Origin: JANQMY01 sp965228775
GTDB taxonomy: Bacteria; Pseudomonadota; Alphaproteobacteria; JANQMY01
Direction of reading: 5' to 3'
DNA: 64,000 nucleotides
NCBI GenBank assembly: GCA_965228775.1
Contig: OZ245840.1
Span: 4,216,001 to 4,280,000, forward strand
The notes below the pieces were generated by a model. That model was given only the letters and a program-made list of their open reading frames with translations. It was not told the origin of the DNA and ran no database searches. The position numbers and the translations under genes were made by a program. Positions 60,601 to 64,000 of the stretch are shown piece by piece (position 1 is the stretch's first letter; every line of letters begins with the position of its first letter).

Positions 60601-63600
60601 GGCGCCGACACGATCTCGATCACCGGCAACGCCTCGGTCACCGGCGGCGTGTTCGGCGGCGCGGCTGGGCACGATTCGAGCGCGGCGACCGACGGTGGCG
60701 ATACGATCACCATCAACACCACCGGTTCGGTGGACTCGATCGACGGCGGGCTGGGCGACGACGCCATCAACCTGAGGGCCGGTACCGTCAACACGAACGT
60801 GCTCGGCGGCGACGGCGACGATACAGTCAATGTCTTCGACAGCGCGACGATAGGCGGCGTCATCGACGGCGGCGCTAATGGCGTGGCCGGCGACACGATC
60901 CTCGTCGACACCGCGACGACGCGCACGTTCGATGCGTCCAACCTCGCGAATTTTGAGGTTCTGCAAAAGGACAATACCGGCGTTTTGACGCTGACCGGCG
61001 CGCAAGGTTTCACCGGCGGGACCGTCATCAATGGCGGCACACTGGACATAGATGGCACAACCGAAACACCGACCGTTGCCATGGCCGATACCGCCACCCT
61101 CAATGTTGACGGAACGGTTCAAGCCGCGGGCCCGGCGCAAGCCGCGATCACCGGTTCGGCTGGCGTCAACACCGTCAATGTGGCGGGGACGCTACTCGCA
61201 ACTGCCGATCTCGGCGGCGGCGCCGACGTGCTCGATGTTGCGGGAACCCTTGACGCCGGGACGGGAACCTTCGCTCTCGGTCTTGGCGATGATACGTTCA
61301 CCATCCATGACGGCACGACCGTCATCGGCACGGTGGACGGCGGTGCGGGTACGGATGTTTTCAATACGAACATAGCCACGACTGCATCAGTGGGCGCGAC
61401 GCTGGGGTTCGAGACGCTGCTGAAGACCGGCGCGGGGCTCTTAAACCTCACCGGCCCGGCGGCGTCGGCCTTCGACACCATCAATGTCAACGCCGGGACC
61501 GTGGACGCCGACGGCGCCATTAACGGGGTTTCCGCAGCCAGCGTGCTGGCGGGCGCGACCTTCAATGTGGACGGGCCGCTCAGTTTCACGGCTGGCGCCG
61601 ATACCTTGACTGTGGCCGGAACGATTTCCGGTGCCTCGACCATCGATCTCGGCGCGGGCAACGACACGTTCACCTTTCAGGAAGGCGCGGTCACCAGCGT
61701 TCCCGTGGATGGCGGCGCGGGAACCGATACGCTGAACGCGAATATCCTGACATCGGGCGCGCTGGCGCGGGCTGCGAATTTCGAGACGCTCACCAAGACC
61801 GGCGCGGGCGTCCTCAACATCACCGGACCCGGCGTTTCCGATTTTTCGACCGTGAACGTCAATGACGGCACGCTCGACATCGCCGCGGCGGGTTCTTTCG
61901 CCAATGTCAACGCGGCGACGGTCGCCGCCGGCGCCACCCTCGACGCGGACGGCGCCTTCGGATTTACAACGGGTACGGATAATTTCGATATCTCTGGTGT
62001 TGTGACAGGCGCAGGAACCTTCGACATGCTGGGCGGGGACGACACGCTCACTCTGCGCGACGGCGCGGATCTTTCCGGCCTGACCAATGCCATCGACGGT
62101 AATGCGGGCGCCGACACCATCGTGGTGAATGTCGCGGGCTTGAACACCGTCATTCTTGACGGCAGCCAGATCGATAATTTCGAGCGGCTGCAAAAGGACG
62201 GTGGGCTTGCTTTTCAATCGCAAGTGAGGCTGACCGGTGCGGAAACCTTCACGGGCGGCATCGACATCAACGCTGGAACCGTGGATGTGCACGGGACCAT
62301 CGGCGCACCGACGGTCTCTTTCAATTCCGGCGCCGGGACCTTTCTGGTGGTTAGCAATGGCGGCGTTCTGGACGACGGCGCCAGCGGGTACGCCGGTATT
62401 ACCGGCACGCCAGGCGTTCAAACAGTCGGCGTACGGGCGGGCGGCGTGCTGCGGGCCACCGCCGATCTGGGCGACGGCGCCGACGTACTCGATGTGGCGG
62501 GAACCCTCGACACCGGGGGCGGAACCTTTGCTCTCGGCGCGGGCGATGATTTCTTCACGATCCACGATGGCACGAGCATCATCGGCATTGTCGACGGCGG
62601 CGCCGGAACCGACATTTTCAACCCCAACATCACGACCACGGCCAGCCTCGGCGCGGCGCAAGGCTTTGAAACCCTGACCAAGACTGGCGCCGGTGTGCTG
62701 AACGTCACCGGACCCGGCGTTTCCGATTTCTCGACCGTGAACGTCAATGGGGGAACGCTCGATATCGCCGCGGCGGGTTCCATCACGAATGTGAATGCGG
62801 CGACTGTGGCGTCTGGCGCAACACTTGATGCAGATGGTGCCTTCGACTTCACGGCAGGCGGGGACACGTTCGATATCTCTGGCGTTGTGTCCGGTGCCGC
62901 AACATTCGACATGCTGGCCGCCGCCGACACGCTGACGCTGCGCGACGGCGCCGACCTGTCCGGCTTTACCGGAGCGATCGACGGCAATGCGGGCGCCGAC
63001 ACAGTCGTTGTCGACAACGCATCCGCCCTCACCTTTAGCGGCACGCAGGTGACGAATTTCGAAACCCTGCAAAAAGACAATACGGGCGTGCTGACGCTCG
63101 CCGGGACGCAAAGCTATGCCGTCGCGACGACGATCAATGGCGGCGCGCTTGATGTGGACGACACGCTGGAAACGCCTACCGTAACCATGGCGGACGCCAC
63201 AATACTCAATGTGGACGGCACGGTTCAGGCTGCTGGGCCGACGCAGGCGGCAATTACCGGCTCGGCGGGTGCGAACACAGTCAACGTCAACGCTGGAGCA
63301 ATGCTGCTGGCGACCGGCGATCTTGGCGATGGAACGGATACATTAGACGTTGCCGGCACGTTGGACGCGGGCGCTGGTACGTTTTTCCTTGGCGCCGGCA
63401 ACGATACGTTCACCATCAATGACGGGACAATGGTCATTGGCACCGTAGATGGCGGTGCTGGAACGGACGTTTTCAATCCGAACATCAATACCATTGCGAC
63501 ACTTGGTGCTACGTTCGGTTTTGAAACACTGACAAAGACAGGTGTCGGCATCCTAAACTTGACCGGTCCCGGTGCGTCTTCGTTTGATTTTGTTAACGTC

Positions 63601-64000
63601 AATGCCGGAACGGTCGATGTGGCCGCGGCCGGTTCCATTACGAATGTGAATGCGGCGACCGTCGCGGCCGGTGCGACTCTCAATCTGGCAGGCGGTTTCC
63701 TCTTCACACCGGGAGCGGACTCGTTCGACGTGGCGGGCTCACTCAGTGGAGCGGGCAATATCGACATGCTGGCGGATGACGACATTATGGTCGTCCATGC
63801 CGGTTCCAACATTAGCGGCTTCAGCGGCATGGTCGATGGAGGTGATGGGACCGACCAATTGAGAATACACAGTCATTCCGGTGTGTTGCCCGATATGTTC
63901 ACGAATTTCGAAGAGATCTACCTTCTCGATGCGACGGATGCCGATGTGCACATGCCTGGCCTGGGTGCGCGTACCCTCGATGTCATGCTGGCCTATGTGC
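57670..64000 (+). CDS. Giant repetitive beta-solenoid surface protein, autotransporter-like (C-terminus beyond window)
   Basis: At least 2,110 codons without a stop. ATG at 57670 or 57673 after SD GGAAGGGG. The signal peptide comes late: a basic N-region, then a hydrophobic core at about 82-104 ending SALAAC (residues 103-108), with Cys108/Cys123 around TAGND as in alphaproteobacterial autotransporters. Residues 139-861 (block I) have repeats of 130-150 aa with isolated RTX-like G-x-G-x-D-T-I/L-x motifs. Residues about 1090 to 2060 (block II) have repeats of about 285-410 aa with KTGAGVLNITG and VNVNAGTVD, matching the passenger-associated autotransporter repeat. No barrel is visible yet. Alternative: a type I secreted adhesin. 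Confidence 0.8.
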   Translation, partial: MMLGDANVKRCTTDSGTLENTEVWEQKQPWFGRALRRVFTYSCGGRIAKRGREVVSFAPFSAEAVSGSGAQSGSVADSNCVSLASVSAVAAIAGGLAIIAPRSALAACTPSDTGTAGNDVIICDLANAPGGLVDGLAGDDTITLDGVVAPGLTVRGDTGTDTIRLINGAQVTNIEGEDGVDTIDLINGTVTTVNYGAGDESATLDLTNVTVTHIVMGTGNDTVIHDAGTVGGSIFLGSSLGGTSIGADSFTLSGGSVGGRVVGDNGVDTINLNSGSIGGEVRGLGGNDIITLDDSAPGDTVTIATIDGGDGVDTINLDSGTVTNVTWGHGDETYTLDLTDVTVTNIAMGTGADNFTHSAGHIGFSLFMGAGVNVGADADTFTLDGGTIGGRIEGDLGIDTINLKNGSVALEVRAGGGNDVITLDDSAPGDTVTIGGIQGGAGVDTINLISGTVGGADWGAGDETATLDLTDVTVTHIVMGTGADNFTHRAGHIGGSVFLGTNVNAGTDADTFTLDGGTIGSRIEGDSGADTINLLDGSALQVRSRNGNDIITLDDSALGDAVTIGSIDAGNGVDTIALTSGTVGTVNWEAGDESGTLDLTNVNLTGGLVFGTGSDNFTLNAGTVGLSVFLGTSVFGGTDADTFTLNGGIINQRIEGDAGADTLILNGGEVLGGTSVRTRDGDDVITLDGTILHSSIDAGGGSDTINLISGGVTTVNAGAGDDSGVLNLTNVTVGNTTTSGIGSLVMGTGSDNFTLNAGVINGSVHLGNTFNSGTDADTFTLNAGTITGQIEGDAGADTLNLNGGDVSSGNGVRSRGGNDTINLAGSTLAGNIDAGSGNDIFNWTAGTMGSLFTGGVGADTATIGAVTYSGTQFLDGSDADTATDMLIFDGASANVGTTTIRGWESVSSVNSTLDFDTLRLNGLTGTANNVATALNVTGGDVTLSGASVLADLLGSASNETLTVTGTTVASNNVEGAGGADTISITGNASVTGGVFGGAAGHDSSAATDGGDTITINTTGSVDSIDGGLGDDAINLRAGTVNTNVLGGDGDDTVNVFDSATIGGVIDGGANGVAGDTILVDTATTRTFDASNLANFEVLQKDNTGVLTLTGAQGFTGGTVINGGTLDIDGTTETPTVAMADTATLNVDGTVQAAGPAQAAITGSAGVNTVNVAGTLLATADLGGGADVLDVAGTLDAGTGTFALGLGDDTFTIHDGTTVIGTVDGGAGTDVFNTNIATTASVGATLGFETLLKTGAGLLNLTGPAASAFDTINVNAGTVDADGAINGVSAASVLAGATFNVDGPLSFTAGADTLTVAGTISGASTIDLGAGNDTFTFQEGAVTSVPVDGGAGTDTLNANILTSGALARAANFETLTKTGAGVLNITGPGVSDFSTVNVNDGTLDIAAAGSFANVNAATVAAGATLDADGAFGFTTGTDNFDISGVVTGAGTFDMLGGDDTLTLRDGADLSGLTNAIDGNAGADTIVVNVAGLNTVILDGSQIDNFERLQKDGGLAFQSQVRLTGAETFTGGIDINAGTVDVHGTIGAPTVSFNSGAGTFLVVSNGGVLDDGASGYAGITGTPGVQTVGVRAGGVLRATADLGDGADVLDVAGTLDTGGGTFALGAGDDFFTIHDGTSIIGIVDGGAGTDIFNPNITTTASLGAAQGFETLTKTGAGVLNVTGPGVSDFSTVNVNGGTLDIAAAGSITNVNAATVASGATLDADGAFDFTAGGDTFDISGVVSGAATFDMLAAADTLTLRDGADLSGFTGAIDGNAGADTVVVDNASALTFSGTQVTNFETLQKDNTGVLTLAGTQSYAVATTINGGALDVDDTLETPTVTMADATILNVDGTVQAAGPTQAAITGSAGANTVNVNAGAMLLATGDLGDGTDTLDVAGTLDAGAGTFFLGAGNDTFTINDGTMVIGTVDGGAGTDVFNPNINTIATLGATFGFETLTKTGVGILNLTGPGASSFDFVNVNAGTVDVAAAGSITNVNAATVAAGATLNLAGGFLFTPGADSFDVAGSLSGAGNIDMLADDDIMVVHAGSNISGFSGMVDGGDGTDQLRIHSHSGVLPDMFTNFEEIYLLDATDADVHMPGLGARTLDVMLAYV
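58084..60250 (+). repeat. Block I tandem protein repeats in the giant gene
   Basis: Copies of the core (N-D-I/V-I-T-L-D-D-S) start at 58084, 58528, 58921, 59311, 59713 and 60121, with spacing 444, 393, 390, 402 and 408 bases. Long nucleotide stretches are shared between the second, third and fourth copies, so duplication is fairly recent. Each unit also has a TDADTFTL and a GDETATLDLTDVTVT-like segment. Confidence 0.75.
60940..63840 (+). repeat. Block II long repeats in the giant gene
   Basis: Two alternating modules. One starts with LQKD (60961, 62188, 63067); the other has F-E-T-L-T/L-K-T-G (about 61411, 61783, 62668, 63523). Distances of 885 and 855 bases separate the last three KTG modules, giving units of about 285-295 aa. 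Segments such as ITGPGVSDFSTVNVN and DLSG...AIDGNAGADT recur nearly unchanged. Confidence 0.75.

Noticed and set aside
57789..63951. Many long open frames on the minus strand opposite the giant gene
   Set aside because: They are Pro/Ser/Val-rich mirror translations of a repetitive G+C-rich gene, lack SD and any domain, and follow the repeat period of the plus strand.
57670..64000. Possible CRISPR array because of regular DNA repeats
   Set aside because: Repeats are 390-890 bases, coding and in frame throughout, without short direct repeats and spacers.

Overview
The window looks like a chromosomal segment of an alphaproteobacterium. Pointers are a class I lysyl-tRNA synthetase, a DinG/Rad3-type helicase with an iron-sulfur cysteine set, a sphingomonad-like TonB-dependent receptor, a SapC-family protein and moderately high G+C coding DNA. 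The species cannot be named from sequence alone. No rRNA, tRNA, CRISPR array, phage or insertion sequence was recognised.

Layout. 0-7 kb: small-molecule oxidation and reduction (a Baeyer-Villiger-type monooxygenase cut by the left edge, two small split-barrel flavin-type proteins, a GPH sugar symporter, a LysR regulator, an NTF2-like protein, a quinone-oxidoreductase-like dehydrogenase). 7-11 kb: regulation (an OmpR-type regulator with a degenerate receiver, an ECF sigma/anti-sigma pair behind a cyclase-like lipoprotein, a cupin-AraC regulator). 11-17 kb: small metabolic and detoxification genes (YHS, VOC, MAPEG, DUF488, GST, arylamine N-acetyltransferase) and a TonB-dependent receptor. 17-28 kb: DinG helicase, a CmcJ/NvfI-like oxidoreductase, LysK, a TPR protein, a phytanoyl-CoA-dioxygenase-like gene with its TetR regulator and a 30-bp operator-like palindrome, and a sterol-desaturase-like membrane enzyme. 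28.7-30.6 kb: an AT-richer islet with two unknown genes. 30.8-47.4 kb: ordinary core and accessory metabolism (PyrD, MATE, two PaaI thioesterases, TetR-DUF427-PhzF, EamA, an acyltransferase, a DUF547/GT-C/GT2 glycan cassette, hydrolases, dehydrogenases).

47.7-64 kb is the most unusual part. It holds a LuxR-type response regulator, a MarR-like regulator, a SapC-family protein, a HlyD-type adaptor and a lone ABC ATPase domain that lacks both a membrane domain and several ATPase motifs. These are followed by a free-standing HPt protein, a PilZ protein, a hybrid histidine kinase and palindromic elements. Last comes a giant repetitive secreted protein starting at 57670 and still open after 2,110 codons. 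Its N-terminus (late signal peptide, paired cysteines) and its beta-solenoid repeats resemble alphaproteobacterial autotransporters, but block I also carries many isolated RTX-like Gly/Asp motifs. A plausible reading is a regulated surface-layer or adhesin locus: signalling genes (kinase, HPt, LuxR-type regulator, PilZ) next to envelope or secretion proteins (SapC, HlyD, ABC) and a giant surface structure. The functional link between these genes is inference from proximity.

Many genes are tightly packed, with ATGA overlaps and several tail-to-tail pairs that share stop-codon bases. Start codons were chosen by Shine-Dalgarno spacing and family length where the longest reading frame looked too long.
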